A stretch of 64,000 nt of DNA. It comes from Phoronis australis. Its lineage: Eukaryota; Phoronida; Phoronidae. The position numbers and the translations under genes were made by a program. Below the pieces are notes generated by a model, which was not told the DNA's origin, did not search any database, and saw only the letters and a program-made list of their open reading frames with translations. The stretch is from contig NMRA01000178.1 in assembly GCA_002633005.1 (NCBI GenBank), positions 536,062-600,061 of the forward strand. Reading direction: 5' to 3'. Below are positions 25,301 to 36,700 of the stretch, in pieces; within the stretch, counting starts at the first letter, position 1, and each line of letters opens with the position of its first letter.

Positions 25301-28291
25301 CAACAAAACCTCTTATGTCAAAAAGGGCGCTATCTTCAATGACATCTAACCATAGCACATAACTCAGGTCTTAATGTAAATTTATCAATACCAGTCACAT
25401 TCTTTTCCTATTCTTCACACCTACAAACTGGTTAATTTATACTTGGTATGTCCCAGTTGATGTGCTATACCACAACCAGACTTGACAACACCAAGTAAGT
25501 CAAGCATAGAAATATGTGGACATGAGCCCATGCTGCTTAAAAACCAACATTATATGAGGGGTCAACCACGTGCAGATGCTTGAATACACCATTGAATAAT
25601 ATAATTTAAATATTCTGAAAGCAAGAAATATTTAGTAAAAGTAAAGAAATGACCATCAAGGAAAATGTGTCCCCAGTGTTATCTTGGCCCAGCAATATGT
25701 ATACGGAAAAACGAAACCAGGTAAGACCAATAAAAAGCCACTCCTGTTGAGCCTACCCATCCTTATTCAGCTAGGGTGAACTGTACAGTCTACACCTATG
25801 ACATTGGGATTTTTACAGGAAAAACCCAGACCAGCTAAATTTGTTACAACTACAAGAAAGTGAAATTACCAATAAAATGTATTAACATGGAATAGGATTG
25901 AGTCATAGATTTTACCAAGGTTCAGATTTTCATCCACTTTGATATAGAACCGAGAATGAATTCTTGGTATGCGTATTTTTTTAAAAACCTGTGAACAGGG
26001 GGATTGTAACACAAGCCATGTCCAGGTATAGATGTCATAGTCAGCATGTTCAAAAAGTCTTCCACAAACAGACATAGAGATTGTATTGACAGGGAGAACA
26101 AAGCCTGTTTTGTTTGTCTCCAGCCTATGAGGTGTGCTTAAAGCACCACAGGTAGATTAAATTACAGGTAAGCTGCCCTCCCTGACCTATTACCTTGCCT
26201 GGACCACAGTGTGCTGATCCCTAGAAAGGCCTCAAGTCTAGTGGCTATCCACCCATTCAACACAGAGAACTGTCATGAATGACTATGGTATACATGCCCA
26301 GGGACCATTAGGTTGGTGTGTATTTATAATGGGTCTGGTTGTTTAGGTGGGAGGTTGAACTTGTTTGTGTTGGATAAAGAAACACTATTCTTACTTCTAG
26401 ACTTACTACATAACGAACTAATTTTGACATACATGACTGGAACAAGAAAGGTGACTTTATTTCCAAAGTACTACATGTGTTACCAGTCAAAGGGTAACAG
26501 TGTGTGTTCAAAAATGTGACGAGCCAAATAAGTCTCCTTACAATGAAAACATCTGAGAATTATTATAATTGGTGAACTACAAATGAGTAAGATACATTCA
26601 TTACACTGCTGTCATCAAGTCATTTTGGGCATAAATTAAATAGCTCTGTTAGTTCCTGAGTAAGCATTTTCAGCTATTTATGCACAGATCAAAGACCAGA
26701 TACCAATAGAATGAAGAAATTCATGAGCCCTTAGAACCACCAATCTCTACATTCAAGTTGCATACCGGTAGTTGTTCATTCACTCAATAACAGTAAGAGC
26801 CTAGAGCCATCTAGACAAACAAACATTGTTGAACTAATTTTACCCCCTAATAGATTTGCTACATTGCACTCAAAATTACATTTTAGTTGGTTTGACACTG
26901 TATAAAATCTTCAATTTGGGATAAAAATAATGGTTATTGAAAAACCGCCCATTTTTCTACTTTTCAACTAGGCTTAACCGCATTGCTGTGATTTTTTTTC
27001 TACACCATACCAAATGTTGTACGATGACATTTGTACTAATAAACACCATGCGCAAAACAAAATAAACAATTCAATAAGTGATTTTTGTTAAAAATCTTCA
27101 CCAAATCAAACTCCATTTGTCCCGCTAAAAGATTGTATCACAAACTGAAAAACTGTTGCCATAGTTACCCAGTAAACTTTGAAGGTTATATTTATAATGG
27201 AGCCACAAACAGATTTAATGTTTTACAAAAGAGTCCCTAAAAATATGTTAATTTATCCCTACAATATTTTTCAAATTTTACCAGGTAAAAATATAAATTT
27301 AAACTGAAAGTGACTGAAATGAAAAAGACTGTTTAATGAACATGGATAAAACAGTGTTTATTCATCACGGTTATCAGTGATTTGTCAACCCAAAAAGTTC
27401 CATGTGTTTAGCCCAGATAGCTGATAAAAATTATCAATAGTCACGGGAAAGGGATTTACCCACGGCAAGATTTATTAATCATATGCTAAAGTTAGATTTT
27501 CAAGAAATTTCTTTTTGTTTACGGAGCACAATATTTGTAGCAGTTTCAGATGACCAAATCAGTTTATATCGATCCAATAAAGGTTAATACCTTGAAATTT
27601 TTATTGAAATTTTGGCTTCTATGCTAAAACTTAAGACAAATATTTTTGTTACAGATTTTTAAGAAATTTCAGCTGTGCCTTAAACTTAAACTGATCTTTC
27701 CCACCGCACCTAATGGTGGTCCCCGATTGTGAGAACCAGTTAGGCTACTGAATAACAGGGGTTTTATTACTTAAATATTTCACATAATTATACACAATCA
27801 AACTGAATTAAAAATACATCATTATCCATTTACTAACAGTCTGACACAAGATGCAATTGTTTAGGAACCAGGTAACAGTTACTTATGTTGCTACAAAGTT
27901 TCACGTTACTTGCCCAGACATGAAGGCCTACCTGTTGAAAGCAAACACACGTGCTAAGCTACCAGTCTGCGGTGTTCTGTTTCCTCATGAATATTACAGG
28001 AAAGTTTTTAGTATTGTTGGCGAATGACGCAAGAGTGACTTATCAAGTATCACGAAATAGACATTGTCACTACAAGGTGATGAACGAATTCTCCCAGTCT
28101 CTGGTGAACGACTGGTAATTCGGGACTGCTGAACGAACCGGTAACGATGCTAGCCATTAGTATTAGCCCACCCTTAAGGTCTATAAGATACTGAATTCGT
28201 TGTATCACAGATCGCCGTTAAGTACAAATGTACTCACCAAAACTTGTAGAAACACCAAATAGCTAAATCTTTGGAAGCACGAAGGAGACAT
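7144..28291 (-). CDS. TNF receptor superfamily death receptor, nine exons, 545 aa
   Basis: Cell-surface receptor for a TNF-family ligand, expected to signal through death-domain adaptors to apoptosis or NF-kB. Coding exons on the - strand: 28291-28238, 17188-16843, 15750-15553, 12501-12100, 11088-10978, 9815-9672, 9490-9419, 9280-9117 and 7290-7144. The sum is 1638 nt with all phases consistent. Residues 1-23 are a signal peptide starting MSPSCFQRFS. Four cysteine-rich domains follow (about C34-C55, C58-C99, C101-C142, C145-C186), with one N-glycosylation sequon at N90. A single membrane helix spans 220-244, followed by RRR. Residues 245-442 are a long Ser/Pro-rich cytoplasmic linker. A death domain occupies about 443-535, split over exons 8 and 9 (RWKDVIRNM and LVERL at its two ends). 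The start is fixed by the signal peptide and an upstream TATA box. The exon 7 donor is a weak GTGGTA. The ectodomain is TNFRSF-generic, so I assign no single vertebrate orthologue (NGFR-, EDAR- or TNFR1-like are all possible). Confidence 0.9.
17762..17881. repeat. 60-bp tandem duplication
   Basis: Two units of 60 bp, each starting ACATGTGATCTATGACGT and each containing a CRE-like TGACGT and TAACTCTC. It lies in intron 1 of the death receptor, just upstream of exon 2. Confidence 0.75.
19310..19395. repeat. AAT/ATT microsatellite
   Basis: Imperfect AAT repeats turning into ATT repeats across the tract, in death receptor intron 1. Confidence 0.85.
20140..20340. repeat. Diverged dispersed repeat, copy 1
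   Basis: Shares scattered but colinear blocks with 29575-29765 (GGCAAATTGTGGC, TTCAAACCTT, CAGAACCAACT). No termini could be defined. Confidence 0.5.
20726..20998 (+). mobile_element. Short TIR transposon, CAGGGCTTGG family, copy B1
   Basis: CAGGGCTTGG at the left end and CCAAGCCCTG at the right, flanked by acatct and acattt (5 of 6). It lies at the start of copy 1 of the N-joined duplication. Confidence 0.78.
21718..21949 (+). mobile_element. Short TIR transposon, CAGGGCTTGG family, copy B2
   Basis: Second representation of copy B1 in the N-joined duplication, with an internal deletion of one AAAATTGACATCAGAAAAGA unit. Probably the other allele and not an independent insertion. Confidence 0.78.
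23804..24051. mobile_element. Harbinger/ISL2EU-like non-autonomous element
   Basis: Inverted ends GGGCCTGTTCCAAGAAACTG and CAGTTTTGTTGGAACGGGCCC enclose about 200 bp of TTAAG-rich sequence. Flanks end and begin with AT, a possible 2-bp target duplication. GGGCC(C/T)GTT termini are typical of PIF/Harbinger and ISL2EU elements; the class is inference. It lies in death receptor intron 1. Confidence 0.65.
24127..24174. repeat. TG microsatellite
   Basis: TG dinucleotide tract with CG and TA interruptions, in death receptor intron 1 next to the Harbinger-like element. Confidence 0.9.
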
Positions 28292-28414
28292 GGTTGAAAC
28301 GACTAGTAAATTTCCTTACTCCCGGAGATACACTCCGCAACTACGCTCTCTGGCCGATTTCTAGCTACAACTTGTTTCAGAACTTATTACTCGTGTCCAC
28401 TGCGCATGTCTGCT

Positions 28415-28426
28415 ACCATATATAGA
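28415..28426 (-). promoter_or_regulatory. TATA box of the death receptor gene
   Basis: On the - strand, CTATATATGG lies about 130 bases upstream of the receptor ATG (28291). A start site about 30 bases downstream would fall near 28390 and give a 5' UTR of roughly 100 nt without an intron. A GCGCATG motif, similar to an NRF1 half site, lies next to the expected start site (28402-28408). The start site itself is inferred. Confidence 0.45.
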
Positions 28427-28908
28427 GAAATACTCCACGCCCCGTTATGATTGACAACCCTTGAAGCAATTTTATGAATGAAAAGTCTGGGCTTGGCCCT
28501 TCCATTGTGAACTCAAATGGTGATTAGTGGTGGCGTAGATGTATTGGATTAGTCACGGATATACCAGAACATTGTATGTAGAACTTATTAACCCTTTGAA
28601 GCAAAGCCATAATCGACAGTTCCTCCACGATCAGTTCTATGCTAATCCCGGGTGAGAAAATTGTAGTGAAAATATTGTCCCGGAAATAATATTTTAGTTT
28701 CAGCTCACCCCACCGATACGGTTAGGAAGGGCGTCAATGTTTACATTTGCTTTTCCGCTTTTTATGATCAGATGTACCCTCTTTTTGCTGCAAAAACATT
28801 GTTTTCGAAAGAACGAAGATAAAACTTTTCAAGGTGCACACTACACAACACGTGTTAAAACGGGTGAAAAGTGGCCTTGCCAGTGAAAACAGGGTTTCTG
28901 ATCACGAC

Positions 28909-29028
28909 ATGGCCGCGGAGTCGAATTCACAACCACAGCGCGTGCAGTCTAACGAGCTAAAATATGACACTGACACTGTATTGAACTGGTTACCGGCCTT
29001 GATGTCAGTGAATGTCTGGCACACAAAG
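28909..29028 (+). CDS. Possible first coding exon of a divergent gene
   Basis: An ATG in a good context (GACATGG) opens a 40-codon reading frame (MAAESNSQPQRV...) that ends in phase 0 at a strong donor (AAAG|GTGAGT). The surrounding DNA is richer in CpG than the introns nearby and lies head to head with the death receptor promoter, as expected of a bidirectional promoter. I could not find a convincing second exon between 29030 and 33700 and do not recognise the peptide. It could also be a relic exon or a transposon fragment. Confidence 0.35.
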
Positions 29029-29574
29029 GTGAGTTGTATTTGAAATAAAATCACAAAAACTGCCTATTTTCTTCTTTTATGACTCTGACCAATTCAACAA
29101 AAATCGTAAACATGAATTTTCGGCCCTAAAACTGACGTTGCCCCTTTAATTAAGACCTAGAAGACATTCTCTTACTGAGACTGACAAAAAGGATATGCCC
29201 GTCTTAGTCCTATCATATAATTAGCGCAAAGAAAAACGGCAAGTGAATAGTAGAACGTATATGTCCAACAACTAAATGGGACTTTTGACCTGTGACTAGT
29301 GTCATGAGTTATTGTGAAGTATCTGCTAGTACATAACGATATCACATTCAACTGAATAATCAATAAATTAATTTAGAAACCTCGCCAAGTTTCATTTCCA
29401 GTTCTTCTTTTGGTTGGGTATACAATTGGTCATTTTTTAGACATTCTTTGTCACTGCTAAAATGGTTCGGTCGCACACACGAGCAAAGATACAATATAAA
29501 CGTCATACATAAACTTAAGGCGCTGTATAAAGCTATCAACAGGAGAAATTATTATAAAAATCAAAGAGAGGCTA

Positions 29575-29765
29575 ATGGTCACATTTTCAAAAAAGAAAAT
29601 AGAGCTGAGACGCGGAAAAATGATGCGGGATTTGTCACTTTTTTTAAACATCGTATGGCAAATTGTGGCGTTTGAAACCTTTCTTACCTGGGTTTGTGCG
29701 GCTTTTCAAAGTGAGCTTGGGTTTCAGAGTCGAGATAAAGACCAGAACCAACTGAACTCTTTTTA
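29575..29765. repeat. Diverged dispersed repeat, copy 2
   Basis: Colinear with 20140-20340 at roughly the same spacing; open frames across it are therefore probably repeat-derived. Confidence 0.5.
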
Positions 29766-30123
29766 GTCAAACAATGAACGCTACAGTTACATATTGGGAC
29801 ACGCCACCTTCGAGAATTCTTATCCAATAACTTTTTAAAAATTGAACAGTTGCAAAATTGTACTCTGTTCCACTTCCCGCCTGCTAGCAAAATGTACGAA
29901 AGTTGGTGCCAATTTCTCACAATTAAGCTAAGAGTTTATATGGTTCTTGCCATTCTGCAGACTACTTCCATGTGCTCGTTTTTAACATGGTGCTGAATTG
30001 ATGTCTTATTTCTATTTAACTTTTAACCGAATTATTAAATATTGCAACATAGACGAAACACTGAGAGCGTAACATTTCATATTAGATTCTAGCGACGTAG
30101 GAAAGAATGCAAATGACTTCCAA

Positions 30124-30438
30124 CATAGGCGGATTTAGGGGGGCCCAGCCCCCCCCCCTTTGGCTGCCGCAAACAAAATGAAACAGCAACAGCGCAAAGC
30201 GTGAGGAGATCTAACTAGGACCGGTAGTGGAGAAGAAAGTGGGTCTCAGACCTCAGATCGCAGCGGGATCGCGTTCCCGTTTTTTTTTTTTTTAGTCGAT
30301 AGATTTTCCGAACGGAAGGTTCATACTCCCGGCCTCCGCTACTTTCGAGACGCGGTACACATACCGACCGCGCTTCGCCCGGTTCTCCAAGGCAACATGA
30401 TGCCCCCCCCCCCTTACGGTATCCTAGATCCGCCACTG
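30124..30438. mobile_element. GGCGGATTTAGG/GATCCGCC element, longer divergent copy
   Basis: CATAGGCGGATTTAGG at the left and CTAGATCCGCCACTG at the right enclose a different, GC-rich interior with runs of C and T. Same end type, different filling. Confidence 0.55.
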
Positions 30439-33400
30439 TACAAGTGCTCCAAAGAAAGCATTTAGATCAGTCTTTTTGAAAAAAAACTTTTGTTGTAGAA
30501 CATCTACAGTTACCAAACTAGGCTCAGTTTTCGTTAATCAGAAAATGAGAAGTGACACACCTCGGAACTGTCATTTCGCAATTGCTCGAGGCCAGGCTTT
30601 GCTTACCTTACCACGAACATCCACTTCTGGTCTGCAACCGCAATTTAAAAGCATACAAAACCCGGTTTTGGCCTAATAGCAGATATTGATAACCCTCGAA
30701 AACCATCAAACGTTTGGAGGAAATTTTGAAAACTCCTTTCGAACCCTGCTAAAAGGGCAAGCGTGACCTACGCTTTATGCGAATTTCAAGGCAACTGTGG
30801 GGAAACACCACCCACCAAGAACTACAATATCCAATCTATGACATGAGTTTTTAGTTGATTCCTACTTTCATCTTCCAAGATATTGACGCCAATGGTGCAT
30901 TAACAGGTCAAGAGCGAGGATTGTCTGAAATCGTCAAAACAGGATTCAGTACTCTTTTAATTAACAAAATGTATTTTCTGCGGATTTATTGCACTTTACA
31001 TAGGCGGGTGTAAGTGGGCTCAGAGGTTCCCACACGGACACCATAAAAAACGCCATCGGTGTTTCGTTTTTAGGCCTGACGAGGACTAGTTCCCCAAAAA
31101 CATGAAATTGTGATTGGGCCCCTTTCACGTGTTCCGCCAATGCCTCATGGTGAAAATAGGCATGAAACACAGTTCACGTTTCAGTGGCATTTTGAACATA
31201 AGGCCAGGAAGGTTTCGAATACTACGGTCTTAACCGACTCCATTGTCCTCCTCTATCGCAGAGTGAACATTCCGTCAATGTTAGAGATCACCGGAGGGTT
31301 AATACTTCAGTAAACCGCAGAACCCGTCTGTCTTCATTCACAGATTAGTCTTGAAACTGCACCAAGATCACATTCAGTCACCTATTCATCGATCAATACG
31401 CGTGGTTTCATTCATTGGCGCGGCGAACCTTTGAACGCTCATAGTTTCATGGGACATTATGTTTGTATTAGAGCGTGATTGTGAATAGATTTATTGGTTT
31501 TTTAACACCAGACTGACAATACGCTCTACTTCATGACATAATAAAATGCCTTGTACACCAAATGACGTAGGATAACACTTTCACGTCCTCTGTTGTGAGC
31601 AACAATTGTTCAATTTGGGATTCAATAGTTTGCCGACAGGGACTAAACAAGTCGTCCAACAAAGGAGCGTACGAAGAATATACTACACTCCTTGGTCGAG
31701 CTGAGCTCAGAATATAGTTTCAGGTGCACATCATTAGGAATTACCACCAAAAAGTAAATACACTGACAATATTGTTGCCGATGGGCGCTCAAAAGTCATA
31801 CGCCTTTTTCGGGTATGCGAAAGCGCACCACACACCGAAGGCTGCTTTTTCCCTTAGCACACAACGCCCCCTATTGGATTCATGATATACTATTCCAGTA
31901 GATTTGTTACTCTGCAGTCAAGCTAATTCATAGGTTTAGAAATCACTGATACCTATGGTAAATTTCATCAACAAATACACGCCCATCAGTTGAATAACAA
32001 ACATTTAAAACGTCATCTCGCTTATGAATTGTAAAAAACAACACTAAATGTAACTAGGAACTATATGGAGCTGAGAAATTTTTCTGTTCTAAGAAATCCC
32101 GCCACACAAGTCATCATATACAACGGAGCAACAATATTTCATGCGAGTTTCTCATATACAGCACAATTATTTGTCAGTAAGGAAATCCTAACAATTTGGT
32201 ATGCCTGAACTCAGCGCGAGTCCTGTGATCTCTGCACCCTTGGCTTATCATTAAATTGTGCCATTGTCACAGCAAAGATGTGTTCAAATGTAAACTCTGC
32301 ACTCTGGTAATGGAGATTTGTGTGTTCAACTCCGAGGGTCTTTGCTTCAACCTAGTCAGTAGGCACTCAATCAAAAATGCGTGACAGCTATTAGAATGTT
32401 TATTTGACTGGCAGTTCACAACTCCTTTAATATAAAATATGGATGGATTGACTGAAGATAAAATACCAGACAAGTATATAAAATGCAAAATGCCCCAGCA
32501 TGTTCATTGCCTGTAATTATCCAACAAAACCACTCAGCTTGTTCATTTGTAAATCCATTGGATTTTGGTTGCAAAAGTTTCCTCAAATTCGAATACAGAT
32601 AAACAGATAGCCAAAATTGTACTTTTCCGATTTCATTGCTCACTGCATAAATAAAAAAGTTCAATACAAACTGTGAAATTAATAAGTTGCGCTTTCTTTC
32701 TTTGTGATTACTTTTCTTGAAACTTTTTGTAAACTGATATGTCACTAACTCGCCATAGTGTGTTCTAAATTAAAGTAACTTTACTGTTCCCAACAAGGGC
32801 AGCCGTGAATTAAGGTTCCTAAAACTTTATAATGTACGTAGGACCAAGAATATTTTCCATAATTTCAAACCAAAAGTTTCATTAATCTCAATGACTTCGA
32901 AAAGGTCGTCATGAAACTGGCTGCCCACTCTGAAATAATGTATACAGCATGCAAAAGCACCCTATATTGAGCAGACCTACTTCCCTGAAAGAAACAATTG
33001 GTACTGTATTAAAGACAGCATTTAGTTGAGAAGAAACCTGAACCTACACAAGAACTTGTCAATTGAGATTGTACCTATGCGTGACCTAGGCAGAAACTGT
33101 AAGGCAAAAACTTGTCCTTGGCAGTGAGATCACTATGGGAGACATTTGTTAAGTTAAAAATGCATCACAGTTTGGTCGCACTTTGGCGCCAAAGAACTGC
33201 CAATGACTGCTGAATAACTGCTGAGTGATGCATCTTTAAAAAAACTGAACACATGCTACCCACATTACATCGTGTCAACTTCAATAAAGTAACAACAGTT
33301 GGTATGATAAGCAGTAGAATTTTAAAATTTTCAAAATCAGCTAATGACTGCAATTTGCAACCCCTTTCCAACTGCTAGGTACATTTGTTTTTAAAACACA

Positions 33401-33709
33401 AGCTATGTCAATGATAACAGTATACTTGTTGTACTGTAGAAAACTCTTTTCAGATTTTTACAAGTATCATTCTTGTCTGAGATGATCACTAAACAAAAAA
33501 GCTACAACAATATCCCTGTCTCCCTTATTACCCAACTAATAGATAACTGCTACCATTGAGCATTTGTGGTTGGCTGTCAGTGAGCAGCACAGTAGATGTA
33601 GACAGGAATTGGGACACATACTGTTTAAGAAAGTGAACACAAATTAGTCTTGGCAACTAAGCCATGAAGCTCTTTGTTCGACACAACAGCCCAATACACA
33701 CATTGATTT

Positions 33710-36700
33710 TCACATCGCTTGAGAAGACATGGGTGTAATGAAGAAAACACCACCATTAATATCATGGCTGGATATGCTGACCCCTCTCTGCATGCTGTTA
33801 AGATCTGCTAGTAGTCCCCCAAACATGATTAGTTCCCCACGGCCCTGGATGAGCGAGTAGAATATTGTCTCATCTGGCGGTGTGCCGCACAAGTTCTCCA
33901 CGACAGGAAGCCACCTAACCGTACAGGTCAGCACTACTTTGTCAATGTCCAAAACATGCAACTGAGTCACATTTCGGTTATTTTTACCCGACTGTGCACC
34001 AACAGATGTCTCTTGAGATGCCGAGCCAGCTGGCTTGCCACGGAATCTCTCCTCATACCTTTGCAGAGCTTCTAACTGCTTCTGCCTGTCCTTCATAGAA
34101 TTAGGGCGAATAGAAGGCATGCCTGGCCTGAGCCCAGCATATGGCCTACTGGGCCGGGGTCGACTAGGGTGTCGTGACGACGCAGTGTCAGCCTCCTCTT
34201 CAGAACTCTCACTGCTGTCTAAATGTCTTTTATTGGGAAGAGGAGGAACATTGTTTTGACTAGTGGACGGTAACTCCGGGTTTGAACCGCACTGATTAGC
34301 TCCGTCGTATCGTTGCGACGGTCTCCGGAAACGGTGATCAACAAGGTTTCTAGCATGATGTCGGGAGTCGTTTGATGGGATATTCCCCGTGTCGCGTGAT
34401 GGACTATTCCCCGCATCAGCTGATGTGAGTGGCTTGGAGGATTTACTGAGGAACACTATTTTGTCACCAACCTGAAACCAATTATACATTCATTAGTCTT
34501 TCCATAAATAGTGAAAAGGTCAATTAAAGCACAGAATCACTGTCTGAAAATGTTAATGAAAAGTCGTCAAGATGTTGTATTTACTTTATAATGCACAACA
34601 GACTACTCAGTAACTGATCTTATTACTTTTGTCATTGGAGACCTTCTGCCTTTTGCAACCAAGAAAAACTTGTAAAAGAAGCAGACAACAACAAATAACA
34701 TGTGAAACTCCAGTGGCAGGAAAACAAGACAGCAAATGTACCTGAAGCATGTTTGCAGCATTGTGGTTATATATAGCCCGATTCAAGTGTCATTGAGTAG
34801 TCAGGAACGGACCTATTGCAAAGCTTAATTTGAGGGTTTAACCGTTAAAGCTGTATTTCACTGAGACTTACTTCCACTATGCCTACACACAAACACCCAA
34901 ACACAAAAAGCTAAACAAAAACCACTCCAAGTGCTCATGTGTAGGCCTTTATGTGAGATGCTAAAACGCACCTATATGAAGGACTAAACTGACGCGACTG
35001 AAACTTGAAAGGCAAGTTTTTTAGTCTTGTATAGAGCAGGGCTTGGAATGACCAATGACAAAAAAGCGGAAACTTTTACGGCCCAAATCATGTCCGATAA
35101 CCAGCCTTTGAAATGGTCAATGTGAACCTTTCCGCGACAAAAATTGGGAGGAAAAAAAAAAAAAACGTTACCACCATCAGTAGCATGCGTCTGCGTCCTT
35201 TTCGCTCGCCCGTCCACTCCCAACCCACACAAATTTGGCTGCAGAGCGGTAGTATTTGTCGCCGCGCTTAACAATATCACGAGCCGCCATTGAAAATCAG
35301 ACCACGCTTTACCCAGATGCCCCGGCAATGTTGACAATTTACGTTCCTCCGAAACATAAAGACTTCCGCTTTCCGAGGTGAACGTCATCTGCAACGCCGC
35401 GGTAAGAAAGGAATTTGCCGCGGAAATTTCATATCAAATCTGATTTTTTTACGCGGAAATATTATAAAAAAAGCGGAAAGCACATTTCAAAAAAGCGGAA
35501 ATCCGCGTTTCTGGGGAAAATTCCAAGCCCTGATAGAGAAATCCAATGTTCCTGAAAAAGTTCTCTCTGTGTATTTTTGATTGGCACATGCTGATGTCAG
35601 ACAGCACACAGGGTGAAGTTACAGAAATTCAGACAACGTTTTTGCTTGTACAAGAAAGGAATATGGTAAAATCACCAACTTCAGGCAAGAACAATTATTG
35701 CTAAAATTAGCCTTTTCCATCTTTCCAAGTCAACTCACTATATTGTGAACGTCATCGATTTCTCGAAACATTGTCCACTGACAGCTAACACTTTAGAAAT
35801 TTAAAACACTTATTTGGTGTAACTTAATCTATTATGACCAAAATAAGAAAATCAAAACTACATTGCCTTCCCTCTTGTGGTCAAATTTGATGATACTTTA
35901 CCATATGTTCCCAGACACCAAAGCGAAGAAACGACAGCAGTGTACATTTATTTACCTTGCAACCAGCGTGACTGAGTATGGGTGGGGGAGAGTGCTCAAT
36001 ATCGAGCACTGTAATCTCAAACCACTTCCATGGCACTCTCGCCATGCTCAACATCCACACGTCGTTAAATTGCTGTAAAAGACACAATGTGACATCACTT
36101 ATGACCTTGTGACTCTAACTGAATGGTTCAGTCAGAGGAATAGTAGCCATACGCCAAACACACATATATACATACTCCATATTTGCCCAAGGCTGCACTT
36201 TTGGCCCATATAACGCAACCAAACTAAAAAGACACTCATTGACTTTATGCGAGTATCACTTTGAACAACATTTCTGATAAGCTGTAAAAAGCAAAACTAA
36301 AATTGAGAATGAGATGTTTCTTTTCCAGGTTGCCACCTGCATTTTTTATTGCTAGTGATTAAAAGACCACCTATTGCATGTGTTGTGATTAGGATTTTGA
36401 CAATTTCTAGACTGTGTTTACATGAAGTGCACTGGACCTCAGTGGTGGCAAAGTGGAGGGAGTACTGAAACATTCGGGTGTAATCAACAGATCTGAGTCG
36501 TGGCATGTGAAGCCATTGCTTTAATTGGTAACAATCCGATATAACGTGCCCGATTTTTGAGAACCAGTTTTCTCCACTGAATAACGGACATCAAACTGGT
36601 TCTCAAAATACGGGCATGTTATATCAGACTATTGCCATTACTTCTACATAATACTCTTGGACAGACAGCAACACACCCATCTAAAGTTCATTGAATTTTT

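Larger units (their letters stand above)
29029..33709. other. Stretch without a recognised gene; transposon relics and probable FBXO42 3' UTR
   Basis: No exon with both splice signals and coding character was found here. The region holds a diverged repeat related to 20140-20340 (at 29575-29765), a GGCGGATTTAGG/GGATCCGCC element (30124-30438) and many short open frames of ordinary composition. The lower-coordinate side of FBXO42 probably includes its 3' UTR. AATAAA on the - strand at 32399-32404 is one candidate end. Confidence 0.5.

Noticed and set aside
32416-32745. 109-residue - strand open frame
   Set aside because: AT-rich, no recognisable family, lies in the probable FBXO42 3' UTR region.
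34984-35394. 136-residue open frame on the - strand
   Set aside because: It lies almost entirely inside a CAGGGCTTGG-family transposon and runs across its terminus; only the cargo is noted as a finding.
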